Positions 16,810-26,185 of a stretch of 64,000 nt of DNA are shown here, in pieces. The position numbers and the translations under genes are program-made. The stretch is taken from positions 25,734-89,733 of the forward strand of contig JAFSSE010000005.1 of assembly GCA_017445755.1 (NCBI GenBank), given 5' to 3'. This DNA is from Bacteroidales bacterium (lineage in GTDB: Bacteria; Bacteroidota; Bacteroidia; Bacteroidales; UBA932). The notes beneath the pieces are model-generated. The model saw nothing but the letters and a program-made list of their open reading frames with translations. It had not been told where the DNA came from and made no database searches. How positions within the stretch are numbered: the stretch's first letter is position 1; each line of letters begins with the position of its first letter.

Positions 16810-17927
16810 AAGTGTCTTTTCACTTTGGCGACAAACCTGTCAAGCCGGTAGCGGAGCGACAGGTTTCCGTAACGGCGGATGACATAATCAAGTCCCCTGC
16901 GAAGATAATCATTTTCAATGGAAGATGAAAGCGGATGGAGGTCCGAAGGATGTTCCAGATTGGGCTGCATGACCTTCCTGACATCCAGCGGAAGGGTTTC
17001 CGCTCCGGGAAGGACCGCTTCCAGAAGATCCCTTCCCTTTTCGCTTCCAATCAGGCACAGGGAGCATCCCCTGTCATCCGAAGCGAAGTCCTTCGAAACC
17101 CGTTCAATTCCCCAGCAGTCAGCCATTGTAAGGTCTGTCGTACGGCTTAGGGAAGCGAAGGGGCAGGACCCGCAGGAGGGCCGGAGAATCATATGCTGGT
17201 AGAAAAGATAGGTATATGCGTCGTCAACCTGCTTTTTATCTCCGAAAAAATAGGCCTCCACGTGGCTGTGCCAGCCCTTTTCGACGTCCCGGAAAGTCAC
17301 TCCCGTAACCTTCTCCCCCGCCTTTTTCTCCTGGCGGCGAAGGGCCGAGAGCCATACTGCCGGGGACGGAGTCCCATGGCAGACCATATCGGCAAGGAAA
17401 AGCCGCTCACGGTACTTTTCTCCGGCAAGGGAAGCTATTCCCGCGCACTGGCAGGGAGTACCCGTAAAAAGGACGTTCCTACCGCTCTTAAGATCCGAAA
17501 GGACTGCGGAAGGAATCCCTTCCATGTCACTCTGGACATACTTGCTGCGGCGGAATCCCTCCGCTTCGGAAAGAGTCTCCGCCCGCTTATGGGAAACGCT
17601 CCAGTCCTCCCTGAAGGCAGCTCCATACACAACCCAGCCGCGGGAGATCGCTTCCTTCACAAGGGCGGCGGAAAGGCCTCCGCTCTGGCTCTTTCGGAGC
17701 GATTCGCTGAATCGGACGGCGAGTGCCTCGGGATCAGAATCCCGCTGCACAACGTCATGGAAGGCACATATCTTATCGCATAGCCCGCAGCGGGTGCATA
17801 TTTCATGATTTATCTTGGGATATAGGAATCCCATCGGGTCCCTTTCCATCGAGATTGCCCCGACAGGACAGGCGGCCTCGCAGGAGGCGCAGCCGCAGCA
17901 CTCTTCCCTTGGCCTGGTGTCGATCAT
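16806..17927 (-). CDS. FrhB/FdhB-like iron-sulfur protein of a polysaccharide locus
   Basis: 373 residues. Two [4Fe-4S] ferredoxin motifs open the protein: C-C-G-C-A-S-C-E-A-A-C-P and C-T-R-C-G-L-C-D-K-I-C. Then come FrhB N and C domains with G-T-P-C-Q-C-A-G-I, D-M-V-C-H-G-T-P-S-P, C-G-S-C-P-F-A and T-M-A-D-C-W-G-I. The family is named after coenzyme F420 hydrogenase beta subunit, but copies beside pyruvyltransferases in bacterial surface-sugar loci are not known to use F420. A flavin/Fe-S reductive step on a sugar or ketal is an inference. It is coupled by 4-bp overlaps to wzx upstream and the pyruvyltransferase downstream. Confidence 0.88.
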   Translation of the reverse strand: MIDTRPREECCGCASCEAACPVGAISMERDPMGFLYPKINHEICTRCGLCDKICAFHDVVQRDSDPEALAVRFSESLRKSQSGGLSAALVKEAISRGWVVYGAAFREDWSVSHKRAETLSEAEGFRRSKYVQSDMEGIPSAVLSDLKSGRNVLFTGTPCQCAGIASLAGEKYRERLFLADMVCHGTPSPAVWLSALRRQEKKAGEKVTGVTFRDVEKGWHSHVEAYFFGDKKQVDDAYTYLFYQHMILRPSCGSCPFASLSRTTDLTMADCWGIERVSKDFASDDRGCSLCLIGSEKGRDLLEAVLPGAETLPLDVRKVMQPNLEHPSDLHPLSSSIENDYLRRGLDYVIRRYGNLSLRYRLDRFVAKVKRHL

Positions 17928-19459
17928 TTCCGGAAAAGTTTACGCCGGATCATTCCGGATGCCTCCTTCCGTTCATCCGCGGAAAGGCCTAAAAGCCAAA
18001 CAGACAGCCCAGTAGAAATGACGCAGAGAAGACAGTTCAGAAGGACGTTCACAAGCTTCGGCTCCATCGAAAAAGCCATCCAGAGCGGCAGCACCGATGC
18101 GGCTATGACAACGACCAGCTCATTCAGGATGACCTTCTTCAGGAAGCTCCTGACATCGAGCCCTATCATCCCCCGGAGCATGAACAGCCGGGCTGCAAGG
18201 CAGCACAGGGCGAGGGCGATGGCCGTCCAGTAAATCGCTTCCGGCTCCGCTCCGCAGCGGAGAAGGATGTAGGCCACCGGGACATTCAGAAGCTGGATTC
18301 CGCCGACTACAATCTGATATGAACGGATCTTTCCGGTCGAAAGCATGGCCGTCACCATAGTATAGGAAACCGACTCTACCAGGATGTAAATCAGAACAAG
18401 GCGGATGAAATCCACGGTATGGGGAGGGACCAGCCCCTTTCCGAGCCAGAGGTCTGTCAGCCACCCGGTATTTGCGAGTATCGGAAGCGCCAGAAGAAGA
18501 AGGAGATACACCGACATCCGCGACCCCTTGAACACAAGGCGCATCATGGTATCCCGTTCCCCGGCCGCCCAGGACTTGGTAATCTGGGGATTAATGGCGG
18601 TTATGAAGGAAGATACGAAGCGCTGGACCCCTGTGCTGATCTGGGTTGCGAAGCCCCAGCCGGCATTGACGGCCGGCCCGAAAAAGAGGTTCAGAAGCTG
18701 GTTTCCGCCCTGGTCCCTCAGAACTGCGGACCCGGAACCGATCATATTCCATCCGGCAAAGGAGAACATCTCCCGGAAGTACCTGCGGTCGAAGCGGAAA
18801 CAGTATCTGGCCTCCTCAAAGCGAAGCCGGCAATATACACCGTAAATAAGGCGGACAAGGATGGATACCCCGGCCATCAGGGCAGCGTAAAAGACGAGCC
18901 GGTCAATCGGGGAGATGGCCACAAGGAAGGCCGTCAGAAGCTTCAGAAGCCCCTCCAGGACCCCTATATAGGCAAACGCGTCCATCTTTTCATGGGCGAT
19001 TATCGCCGCATTGTACGGGACGCTGAGAAGGTTTGCGACAAAGGTTAGGAGCGACAGCTGAAGCACCCAAAAGGCCGCTCCCATCCTGTCCGGAGGGATA
19101 TTCATCTTGGCATGGAGCCACCACAGCCCTATCGGCTCGGAAAGGAGGACAATCACCCCCGCAAGGACTATCTGGATTGTCACTGCGGTATTGAAGACCG
19201 TGTGGGGATCAGCCCCTTCCCTCTTCCCGAGTTCGAAGGTCATGAAACGGCTGATCGCCGATGACATGGAGCCGGTCAGGACAGAAAAGAGGGCTACAAC
19301 CCCGCCTACGGCGGTATAAACGCCGAAATCGTCCTGCCCAAGGGTCCTCAGGATAACCCTGGAGGTATAGAGTCCGACAAGGAGGAGGAGAATCATACGC
19401 GCATAGAGCATGAGCGTATTCCTCGCAACGCGGCCGGCTATGTTGGTCCTCTCTTCCAT
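17924..19459 (-). CDS. Wzx-type polysaccharide flippase (MOP/PST family)
   Basis: 511 residues from the ATG at 19459; a TTG at 19468 lies inside the -7 element and is not used here. The protein is almost entirely hydrophobic, with 12-14 predicted membrane helices and short basic loops. N-terminal R-N-T-L-M-L-Y-A-R-M-I-L-L-L-L-V-G-L-Y-T and G-V-Y-T-A-V-G-G-V-V-A-L-F match oligosaccharide flippases. It should flip undecaprenyl-PP-linked repeat units for Wzy-type assembly, but no Wzy polymerase is recognisable in the window. First gene of the leftward operon 19459-13830. Confidence 0.9.
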   Translation of the reverse strand: MEERTNIAGRVARNTLMLYARMILLLLVGLYTSRVILRTLGQDDFGVYTAVGGVVALFSVLTGSMSSAISRFMTFELGKREGADPHTVFNTAVTIQIVLAGVIVLLSEPIGLWWLHAKMNIPPDRMGAAFWVLQLSLLTFVANLLSVPYNAAIIAHEKMDAFAYIGVLEGLLKLLTAFLVAISPIDRLVFYAALMAGVSILVRLIYGVYCRLRFEEARYCFRFDRRYFREMFSFAGWNMIGSGSAVLRDQGGNQLLNLFFGPAVNAGWGFATQISTGVQRFVSSFITAINPQITKSWAAGERDTMMRLVFKGSRMSVYLLLLLALPILANTGWLTDLWLGKGLVPPHTVDFIRLVLIYILVESVSYTMVTAMLSTGKIRSYQIVVGGIQLLNVPVAYILLRCGAEPEAIYWTAIALALCCLAARLFMLRGMIGLDVRSFLKKVILNELVVVIAASVLPLWMAFSMEPKLVNVLLNCLLCVISTGLSVWLLGLSADERKEASGMIRRKLFRK

Positions 19460-19465
19460 GTTTTG

Positions 19466-19473
19466 CAAAGTTA
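19466..19473 (-). promoter_or_regulatory. -7 element of the wzx polysaccharide operon
   Basis: The minus strand reads TAACTTTG, 6 nt before the wzx ATG; the mRNA would be leaderless or nearly so. Divergent from the element at 19500-19507. Confidence 0.6.
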
Positions 19474-19499
19474 AACATTTAAATCTGAAAAATTATATG

Positions 19500-19507
19500 T
19501 ATCTTTG
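19500..19507 (+). promoter_or_regulatory. -7 element of the epimerase/dehydratase gene at 19531
   Basis: TATCTTTG, 23 nt before the ATG. No clear -33 within the expected distance. Confidence 0.55.
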
Positions 19508-19530
19508 CTCCGATTAGCGGCAAAACCGAT

Positions 19531-21480
19531 ATGACTAAACTGCCTAAAAACATTGAACGGCTTAGGAAGAATTATTTGAGCACGAAAGTCATTCTCGCGA
19601 TGGACCTCGTCCTTTCGCTGATTTCAACTTTCATCGTCCTCCTGATTGTCAGTTTCCTGACCACCTCGCCGATTTATACCCCGCATTTTTACGTAATCAT
19701 ACTTCTGGTCTCCTTCTTCGCATCGCTTCTGATGATGCTCGTGACCGGAACCTTCAGGATAATCATCCGTCACCTCCGTATCAGGGATATCAGCCCCTTC
19801 TTCATTGTTTCGCTTGTCAAGGCGCTGATTATCCTTGTAGTAACCGGTTTCCTTTCCGGAGAAGTGCTTGGACAGACCTTTGTCCTGAGGACGCTTGCCT
19901 ACATCTCGGTCTTTGGGGATTTCATGCTGACGCTGTTCCTTCTGCTCGGGACCCGGCTCGCAATGATTATCGCCTATGATATAGTCAGTTCACGCGTCCG
20001 TGAGCGCTCCGAGCGGCTGAACGTCCTCGTTTACGGGACCTCTGACAAGTCCCTCGCGACCATCATCCGCCTCCAGAACTCTCCTCACTACAGAATTGTC
20101 GGCTTCCTCAAAAACTCTTCCGAGAACCACAAGATTTCGATTGACGGACTCCCCGTAAAAGAATTCTCCGACGAGAAGACCTTTAAGGATATAATCTCGA
20201 AAATGAACGTAGAAGCGGTTCTCTTCGCAACCGAGCATGACGCCCAGAGCGAGGAAAACGCCCTTATCAACTACTGCTCGGACAACCATATCAAGACTCT
20301 TATCGTCCCTTCAGTGGACGAGGTGGCGGAAGGGCAGAGCTTTTTCAAGCCGCGTGAAGTAAAGGTCGAAGACCTCCTCGGAAGAGAAGAAATAAAGATC
20401 TCGATGAACGAGATTGCCAGTTTCATCTCCGGGAAAAACGTTCTGGTTACCGGCGCTGCCGGTTCCATCGGCTCCGAACTCGTCCGCCAGATTGCGACTT
20501 TCGGCGTCAGCAAACTGATTCTCTTTGACAACGCCGAGACCCCGATGCATAATCTCCGGCTCGAACTCGAGGACAAGTTCCCGGATCTGGACTTTGTGCC
20601 CGTAATCGGGGATGTAAGGAGTCCCAACCGGCTCGATTTCGCATTCCGGGAATACAAACCGAAAATAGTCTTCCATGCGGCCGCCTATAAGCATGTCCCC
20701 CTGATGGAAGAGAATCCCTGCGAGGCAATCCGGGTGAATCTTACCGGTTCCCGGAACGTCGCTGACAAGTGTATCGAATACGATATCGACAAGATGGTCA
20801 TGATTTCGACCGACAAGGCCGTCAACCCGACCAATATAATGGGCTGCACCAAGCGCCTTGCCGAAATCTACGTCCAGTCCCTCGGCCTTGCACTCGAAAA
20901 GGGTGAAATCCAGGGGAAAACCCGTTTCGTTACCACCCGCTTCGGAAATGTCCTCGGATCCAACGGCTCGGTTATTCCCCGCTTCCGTGAACAGCTCGAA
21001 AAGGGCGGTCCGCTGACGGTAACCCATCCGGACATCAACCGCTTCTTCATGACAATCCCAGAGGCCTGCCGCCTGGTCTTGGAAGCGGCGACAATGTCCA
21101 CCGGAAACCAGATTTTCGTCTTCGACATGGGTAAACCCGTGAAGATTGACACCCTTGCCCGCAACATGATCCGCCTCGCCGGCCTGGTCCCGGACAAGGA
21201 CATCAAGATCGAATATACGGGACTTCGTCCGGGAGAAAAGCTCTACGAGGAAGTCCTCTCCAATGCCGAGAATACCATTCCTACTGACCACGACCGCATC
21301 CGTATCGCCAAGGTCCGGAAATACGACTATGAGGATGCCCTGGAAGCCGCCAAGGGTCTTGAACTGCTGGCCGGTGCCGTCAAGATTGACGACATGGTGA
21401 AGCTGATGAAAAAGACCGTTCCGGAATTCAAGAGCAAGAACTCCCGCTTCGAGAAATTCGATATCCCCGACGGGAAATAA
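19531..21480 (+). CDS. membrane nucleotide-sugar 4,6-dehydratase/epimerase (CapD/FlaA1/WbpM type)
   Basis: 649 residues. Residues 1-150 contain four hydrophobic segments, residues ~160-280 a CoA-binding-like Rossmann domain (V-L-V-Y-G-T-S-D-K), and residues ~300-600 the extended-SDR catalytic domain with V-T-G-A-A-G-S-I-G-S-E, F-H-A-A-A-Y-K-H-V-P-L-M and I-S-T-D-K-A-V-N-P-T-N. The S-x-D-K catalytic motif replacing Y-x-x-x-K is characteristic of WbpM/PglF dehydratases, usually acting on UDP-GlcNAc to make the keto intermediate of diamino- or 6-deoxyhexoses such as QuiNAc or FucNAc. Divergent from wzx; the D-lactate-dehydrogenase-type gene follows 3 bp later. Confidence 0.92.
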   Translation: MTKLPKNIERLRKNYLSTKVILAMDLVLSLISTFIVLLIVSFLTTSPIYTPHFYVIILLVSFFASLLMMLVTGTFRIIIRHLRIRDISPFFIVSLVKALIILVVTGFLSGEVLGQTFVLRTLAYISVFGDFMLTLFLLLGTRLAMIIAYDIVSSRVRERSERLNVLVYGTSDKSLATIIRLQNSPHYRIVGFLKNSSENHKISIDGLPVKEFSDEKTFKDIISKMNVEAVLFATEHDAQSEENALINYCSDNHIKTLIVPSVDEVAEGQSFFKPREVKVEDLLGREEIKISMNEIASFISGKNVLVTGAAGSIGSELVRQIATFGVSKLILFDNAETPMHNLRLELEDKFPDLDFVPVIGDVRSPNRLDFAFREYKPKIVFHAAAYKHVPLMEENPCEAIRVNLTGSRNVADKCIEYDIDKMVMISTDKAVNPTNIMGCTKRLAEIYVQSLGLALEKGEIQGKTRFVTTRFGNVLGSNGSVIPRFREQLEKGGPLTVTHPDINRFFMTIPEACRLVLEAATMSTGNQIFVFDMGKPVKIDTLARNMIRLAGLVPDKDIKIEYTGLRPGEKLYEEVLSNAENTIPTDHDRIRIAKVRKYDYEDALEAAKGLELLAGAVKIDDMVKLMKKTVPEFKSKNSRFEKFDIPDGK

Positions 21481-21483
21481 GCG

Positions 21484-24294
21484 ATGGAGCTTCCAGATCC
21501 CAGATACCGGACATTCCTCCGGAAAATCCGCTCTTTCCTGCCCGAAGACAGAATCTACACGGACGGGCTCCGGCGCCTTGCCTGGGGCACTGATGCGGGC
21601 TTTTACCGGCTGATTCCGAGAATCGTCGTCCGGGCCGCCTCGGAAGAGGAAGTCTCCCTTCTTCTAAAGGAGGCCTCCGCTGAAGGGCTCCCCGTAACTT
21701 TCCGTGCAGCCGGGACTTCCCTCTCCGGCCAGGCAATCAGCGACAGCATCCTGATTGTCGCCGGAAAGAACTGGGAAAGATACACTTACAATGACGACAC
21801 CTCAATTACTCTCCAGCCGGGACTCGTCGGTGCCGAGGTCAACCGGATCCTCTTGAAACACGGGCGGAAATTCGGCCCGGACCCGGCCAGTATCGGAAGC
21901 TGTATGGTCGGAGGAATAGTCATGAACAACGCCTCCGGAATGAGCTGCGGAACCGTTGCAAACAGCGACCGTATGCTCGTTTCTGCCCGCCTTGTCCTGA
22001 GCGACGGAACCGTCCTCGACACCGCCGATGAGGCCAGCCGGGAGGCCTTCCGGAGGTCCCACGGCGACCTTATCGATGGAATCGCCGCCCTCCGGGACCG
22101 CGTCCGCGCCGACAGGGCCCTAAGCGAGAGAATCGAATACAAGTACTCGATAAAGAACGTAACCGGTCTGAATATCCTTCCACTGCTGAGATACGACGAC
22201 CCCTTCGAAATCCTGGCCCACCTTCTTGTCGGCTCCGAAGGGACTCTCGCCTTCCTCAGCGAGGTCACCATGAAAACCCTCCCTCTCGCCCCGTTCAAGG
22301 CGAGCGCGATGATATACTTCCCGGACATACGAAAGGCCGCAGAAGGCGTAGTCGCAATCCGGGAGGAAGCCGTCAGTGCCGCAGAACTTCTTGATATCAG
22401 GTCACTTACCTCAGTAAACGATCCTAATCTCAATCCCGATTTTCCCGACCTCACAGCCGTCCTGACGGAGACCCAGGCGGAGAGCCATGAGCAGCTTCTC
22501 GCCCAGATAGCGTCCATCCAGAAGGCCCTTGAGCCCTTCGGCGTCGAAGTCCGTTTTACCGAAGACCCTGCCGAATATTCCAAATACTGGGCTATCCGAG
22601 CCGGTATCTTCCCGACGGTAGGAGGAATGCGAAAAGAAGGCACTACCTGCCTTATCGAGGACGTCGCCTTCCACATCGAGGACCTCCCGGAGGCCACATC
22701 CGATCTTTCCGCCCTGCTCGACCGTCACGGTTATGACGACTCCTGCATCTACGGGCACGCCCTTGCCGGAAACTTCCACTTCATCATCAACCAGTCCTTC
22801 TCCTCTGAAAAAGAGGTTCGCCGGTATGAAGATATGATAAAGGACGTTGCCAAGCTCGTAATCGGGAAATACGACGGTTCCCTCAAGGCGGAGCACGGCA
22901 CAGGACGGAACATGGCTCCCTTCGTTGAATATGAGTGGGGAGAGGCCGCCTTCGCCCTAATGAAGGAAATTAAACGGCTCTTCGACCCGAATGGACTCCT
23001 GAATCCCGGGGTCATCTTCAACGACGACCCGGAGTGCTTCCTGAAGAATTTCAAGCCGCTTCCCCTTCTGACCCCATCTGACGACCCCCTCTATCGCGAA
23101 ATAAACAAGTGTATAGAGTGCGGATTCTGCGAGGTCAACTGCCTTTCCTGCGGCTTCACCCTGTCCTCCAGGACCCGTATTGTTGCCCGGCGTGAAATCT
23201 CAAATCTGAAACGCTCCGGCGAGGATCCTGAACGGCTCCGGGAGCTCGAGAAAGGATACCGTTACCTCGGCGAGAAGACCTGCGCCGGGGACGGGCTCTG
23301 CTCGACGTCCTGCCCGATGGGAATAAACGTCGCCGACCTTACCCACCGAATCCGGGAAGAGGAAAATGGCGGTAAGGGACCATGGGTCTATGCCGGGAAG
23401 CATTATCCTTTGGTAATGAACGGGATCCGTTCAGTACTTGGGCTTGCGAATTTTGGAAAATCCATCCTTGGCCCCTCTACAATGGGAGCAATAGGAAAGG
23501 GGCTCCACAGCGTCGGTCTCCCCCTCTGGACCCCTTCTACGCCAAAGCCGTACCGAGTCCCTAAAAACATTTCCTCTCCGGGGGACAGTACTTTAAAAGT
23601 TGTATATCTTCCAAGCTGCCTGAACCGGATGATGGGAACCGCCTCCACGGACTCCCCGGTTAAACGGCCCCTTGTCGAAGAGACGGTCTCTCTCCTTGAA
23701 AAAGCGGGTTACGGGGTTATCTTCCCGGAGAACATGGATGGACTCTGCTGCGGAACCCTCTGGGAGAGCAAAGGGCTTAAAGAGATTGCAGATAAGAAGC
23801 TGGAAGAACTCGGAAAATCCCTCTGGAAAGCATCAGAAGGAGGAAAATACCCTATCCTCTGCGACCAGAGCCCCTGTCTTCACAGGATGAAGGCGAAGCT
23901 CTCCGGGATGGCCCTATACGAGCCGGCCGAATTCATTATGACCTTCCTTCGGGACCGCCTCGACTTCCACCCGAGCCCGACCCCTGTCGCAGTCCATATT
24001 ACATGTACGATGCGACTTATGAACCTTACCGGAACAATCACTGAACTTGCCCGCCTGTGCTCTGAGGATGTAAGAATTCCGGAAGGGGTCGGCTGCTGCG
24101 GCTTTGCCGGGGACAAAGGCATGTTCAATCCGGAACTCAACCGCTACGCCCTCCGAAAACTTCGGGACGGCGTCAATGGAGTAGCCATCGGGTATTCAAA
24201 CAGCAGAACCTGTGAAATCGGGCTCGAAACCAACTCCGGAATCCCCTACGTCTCAATCATTTACCTTGTCAACAGCTGCACCACGGCAAAGTGA
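21484..24294 (+). CDS. FAD-linked oxidase with Fe-S and cysteine-rich domains (D-lactate dehydrogenase/GlcD-GlcF fusion type)
   Basis: 936 residues. N-terminal FAD-binding type 4 (PCMH) domain with R-A-A-G-T-S-L-S-G-Q-A and G-P-D-P-A-S-I-G-S-C-M-V-G-G; FAD-oxidase C domain with H-A-L-A-G-N-F-H-F and K-A-E-H-G-T-G-R-N. Then a dicluster ferredoxin-like region (C-I-E-C-G-F-C-E-V-N-C, and C-A-G-D-G-L-C-S-T-S-C-P), and two CCG-type cysteine-rich repeats near the end (G-L-C-C-G-T, G-C-C-G-F-A-G). Oxidises a 2-hydroxyacid, probably D-lactate, passing electrons to the quinone pool. The substrate is inferred from architecture. Probably co-transcribed with the epimerase although functionally unrelated; the 3' end overlaps the convergent ABC gene by 42 bp. 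Confidence 0.9.
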   Translation: MELPDPRYRTFLRKIRSFLPEDRIYTDGLRRLAWGTDAGFYRLIPRIVVRAASEEEVSLLLKEASAEGLPVTFRAAGTSLSGQAISDSILIVAGKNWERYTYNDDTSITLQPGLVGAEVNRILLKHGRKFGPDPASIGSCMVGGIVMNNASGMSCGTVANSDRMLVSARLVLSDGTVLDTADEASREAFRRSHGDLIDGIAALRDRVRADRALSERIEYKYSIKNVTGLNILPLLRYDDPFEILAHLLVGSEGTLAFLSEVTMKTLPLAPFKASAMIYFPDIRKAAEGVVAIREEAVSAAELLDIRSLTSVNDPNLNPDFPDLTAVLTETQAESHEQLLAQIASIQKALEPFGVEVRFTEDPAEYSKYWAIRAGIFPTVGGMRKEGTTCLIEDVAFHIEDLPEATSDLSALLDRHGYDDSCIYGHALAGNFHFIINQSFSSEKEVRRYEDMIKDVAKLVIGKYDGSLKAEHGTGRNMAPFVEYEWGEAAFALMKEIKRLFDPNGLLNPGVIFNDDPECFLKNFKPLPLLTPSDDPLYREINKCIECGFCEVNCLSCGFTLSSRTRIVARREISNLKRSGEDPERLRELEKGYRYLGEKTCAGDGLCSTSCPMGINVADLTHRIREEENGGKGPWVYAGKHYPLVMNGIRSVLGLANFGKSILGPSTMGAIGKGLHSVGLPLWTPSTPKPYRVPKNISSPGDSTLKVVYLPSCLNRMMGTASTDSPVKRPLVEETVSLLEKAGYGVIFPENMDGLCCGTLWESKGLKEIADKKLEELGKSLWKASEGGKYPILCDQSPCLHRMKAKLSGMALYEPAEFIMTFLRDRLDFHPSPTPVAVHITCTMRLMNLTGTITELARLCSEDVRIPEGVGCCGFAGDKGMFNPELNRYALRKLRDGVNGVAIGYSNSRTCEIGLETNSGIPYVSIIYLVNSCTTAK

Positions 24295-26181
24295 GTAATA
24301 CTTGCCCTTCAGGGCCAGCAGCTCGGCATGTTTTCCCCTTTCGATTATCCGGCCATGGTCCATTACCATGATATAGTCGGCGCTGACAACCGTCGAAAGC
24401 CGGTGGGCAATGACAAAGGATGTACGTCCTTTCATAAGGGAATCCATCCCCTTCTGGATGAAACGTTCGGTCCTTGTATCGATGGAGGAGGTAGCTTCGT
24501 CCAGGATAAGAACCGGAGGATCCGCAACTGCCGCCCTCGCAATCGCGAGCAGCTGGCGCTCTCCCTGGCTGAGATTGCCTCCGTCAGCGGAAAGAACGGT
24601 ATTGTAACCTTTCGGAAGGCGGCGGATGAAGGTATCCGCACTGACAAGCCGGGCGGCGGCCATGCACTCCTCGTCCGTCGCGTCAAGCCGGCCGTAACGG
24701 ATATTGTCGAGCACCGTACCGCTGAAAAGCTTTGTCTCCTGGAGAACTGTCCCAAGACTCCTCCGGAGGGAATCCTTATCGATTTCGGACACATCGAAGC
24801 CGTCATACGTAATAGTTCCGTCCTGGATTTCGTAGAAACGGTTGACAAGGTTTGTGATGGTCGTCTTCCCCGCTCCCGTTCCGCCTACAAAGGCGATTTT
24901 CTGGCCCGGATAAGCAGTCAAGGTTATATCGTAGAGGACCTGTTTCCCCTCTACATAGCTGAAATCCACATCCTTGAGGGAAACCTCCCCGCGAAGAGGG
25001 GTCAGCCGCCCGTCCGGGGATTTCCATGCCCATGAACCGGTCCTCCTGGAGACCTCCTTCCCTTCCCCGTCGATATGGACCAGTTTCACCTTTCCCTCGT
25101 CCTTCTCGAGCGGAGCGTCAAGAAGGGCGAATATCCTGTCCGCACCAGCCGTTGCCATGACAATCGAATTGATTTCATTTGAAATCTGGGAAACGGGGCG
25201 GCTGAAGTTTTTCTGAAGGGTCAGGAAGGAAACGAGGGTACCGAGGGTCAGAAGGGCCCCGTCCAGACCCCGGAAAAACCAGCCCTGCCAGCCGCCAAGG
25301 GCGATAACCGCTCCGAGGATGGCAAGGAAGACATAGGTAAAGTTACCGAGGTTGGTATTGACAGGCATGATTATATTACCGATCCTGTTGGCATGGAAGA
25401 CGCTTTTCCGAAGGTTCTCGTTCAGAACCTCAAAGTCCTCGACCGCCTCCTCCTCATGGCAGTAAACCTTTACGACCTTCTGGCCAGAGACCATCTCCTC
25501 GATAAACCCGTTTACAATGCCGAGATTCTTCTGCCTCTCGGTAAAATACTTCCTGGAGAGCTTCCCGAAAAAGGTCGTTACCTTATACATGAGGAAGGCC
25601 ATGACGACGGAAACCAGGGTCAGCGGAATGCTGAGAACCAGCATGCTGACAAGGGTCGCAATGATGGTGACGACAGAGCTGAAAAGGTTGGGAAGGGTAT
25701 TCCCGATTACCTGGCGGAGGGTATCCACATCGTTGGTATATACGGACATAAGGTCCCCGTGGGAGTGGGAATCGAAAAATTTCAGGGGGAGGTCCTCCAT
25801 ATGCCGGAAAAGATCTTCCCGAATCCGTTTCATGGTACCCTGTCCCACCCGTATCATCAGGATGGAACTGACATAGCCGGCGATGATTCCGGCGAGGATT
25901 ATCGCGGCGAGTTTCACGAGGGCTACTCCGAGCGGGCCGTAATCCGGGATTGCGACGGAGAGCATCGGAGTTATGTAATCGTCTATAAGCGAACGCGTAA
26001 AGAGGGAGGAAGCGAGGGACGTCACTGCCGAAACGGCAATGCAGACTATCACAACGCCGAAACTGACCTTATAGGTCTTTAGGAGAAGGCGCAGCAGCCG
26101 AAGGACGGACCCGCTGTTTTTCAGGTCCTTCAGGGTGGCACCGCCGCGCGGGCCGTCCGGTCTTGGTTGCATCAGAGCCAT
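24253..26181 (-). CDS. ABC exporter half-transporter, catalytic-site partner (TM288/MdlB-like)
   Basis: The ATG at 26181 gives 642 aa, starting 4 bp after the upstream partner's stop; a TTG extension overlaps it. Six-helix membrane domain over residues ~40-340, then an NBD with V-G-G-T-G-A-G-K-T-T (Walker A), signature L-S-Q-G-E-R-Q and Walker B L-I-L-D-E-A-T-S with the catalytic Glu present. The partner gene has Asp there, so the pair looks like a heterodimeric exporter with one degenerate site (TM287/288 pattern). Substrate unknown: drug, lipid or polysaccharide precursor. Last gene of the rfb operon; overlaps the D-lactate-dehydrogenase gene tail-to-tail by 42 bp. Confidence 0.92.
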   Translation of the reverse strand: MALMQPRPDGPRGGATLKDLKNSGSVLRLLRLLLKTYKVSFGVVIVCIAVSAVTSLASSLFTRSLIDDYITPMLSVAIPDYGPLGVALVKLAAIILAGIIAGYVSSILMIRVGQGTMKRIREDLFRHMEDLPLKFFDSHSHGDLMSVYTNDVDTLRQVIGNTLPNLFSSVVTIIATLVSMLVLSIPLTLVSVVMAFLMYKVTTFFGKLSRKYFTERQKNLGIVNGFIEEMVSGQKVVKVYCHEEEAVEDFEVLNENLRKSVFHANRIGNIIMPVNTNLGNFTYVFLAILGAVIALGGWQGWFFRGLDGALLTLGTLVSFLTLQKNFSRPVSQISNEINSIVMATAGADRIFALLDAPLEKDEGKVKLVHIDGEGKEVSRRTGSWAWKSPDGRLTPLRGEVSLKDVDFSYVEGKQVLYDITLTAYPGQKIAFVGGTGAGKTTITNLVNRFYEIQDGTITYDGFDVSEIDKDSLRRSLGTVLQETKLFSGTVLDNIRYGRLDATDEECMAAARLVSADTFIRRLPKGYNTVLSADGGNLSQGERQLLAIARAAVADPPVLILDEATSSIDTRTERFIQKGMDSLMKGRTSFVIAHRLSTVVSADYIMVMDHGRIIERGKHAELLALKGKYYSLCRGAAVDKVND

Positions 26182-26185
26182 CTTC

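Noticed and set aside
16806-17927. Coenzyme F420 hydrogenase beta subunit
   Set aside because: Only the FrhB domain family matches; there are no hydrogenase partner genes, and the context is a surface-polysaccharide operon.
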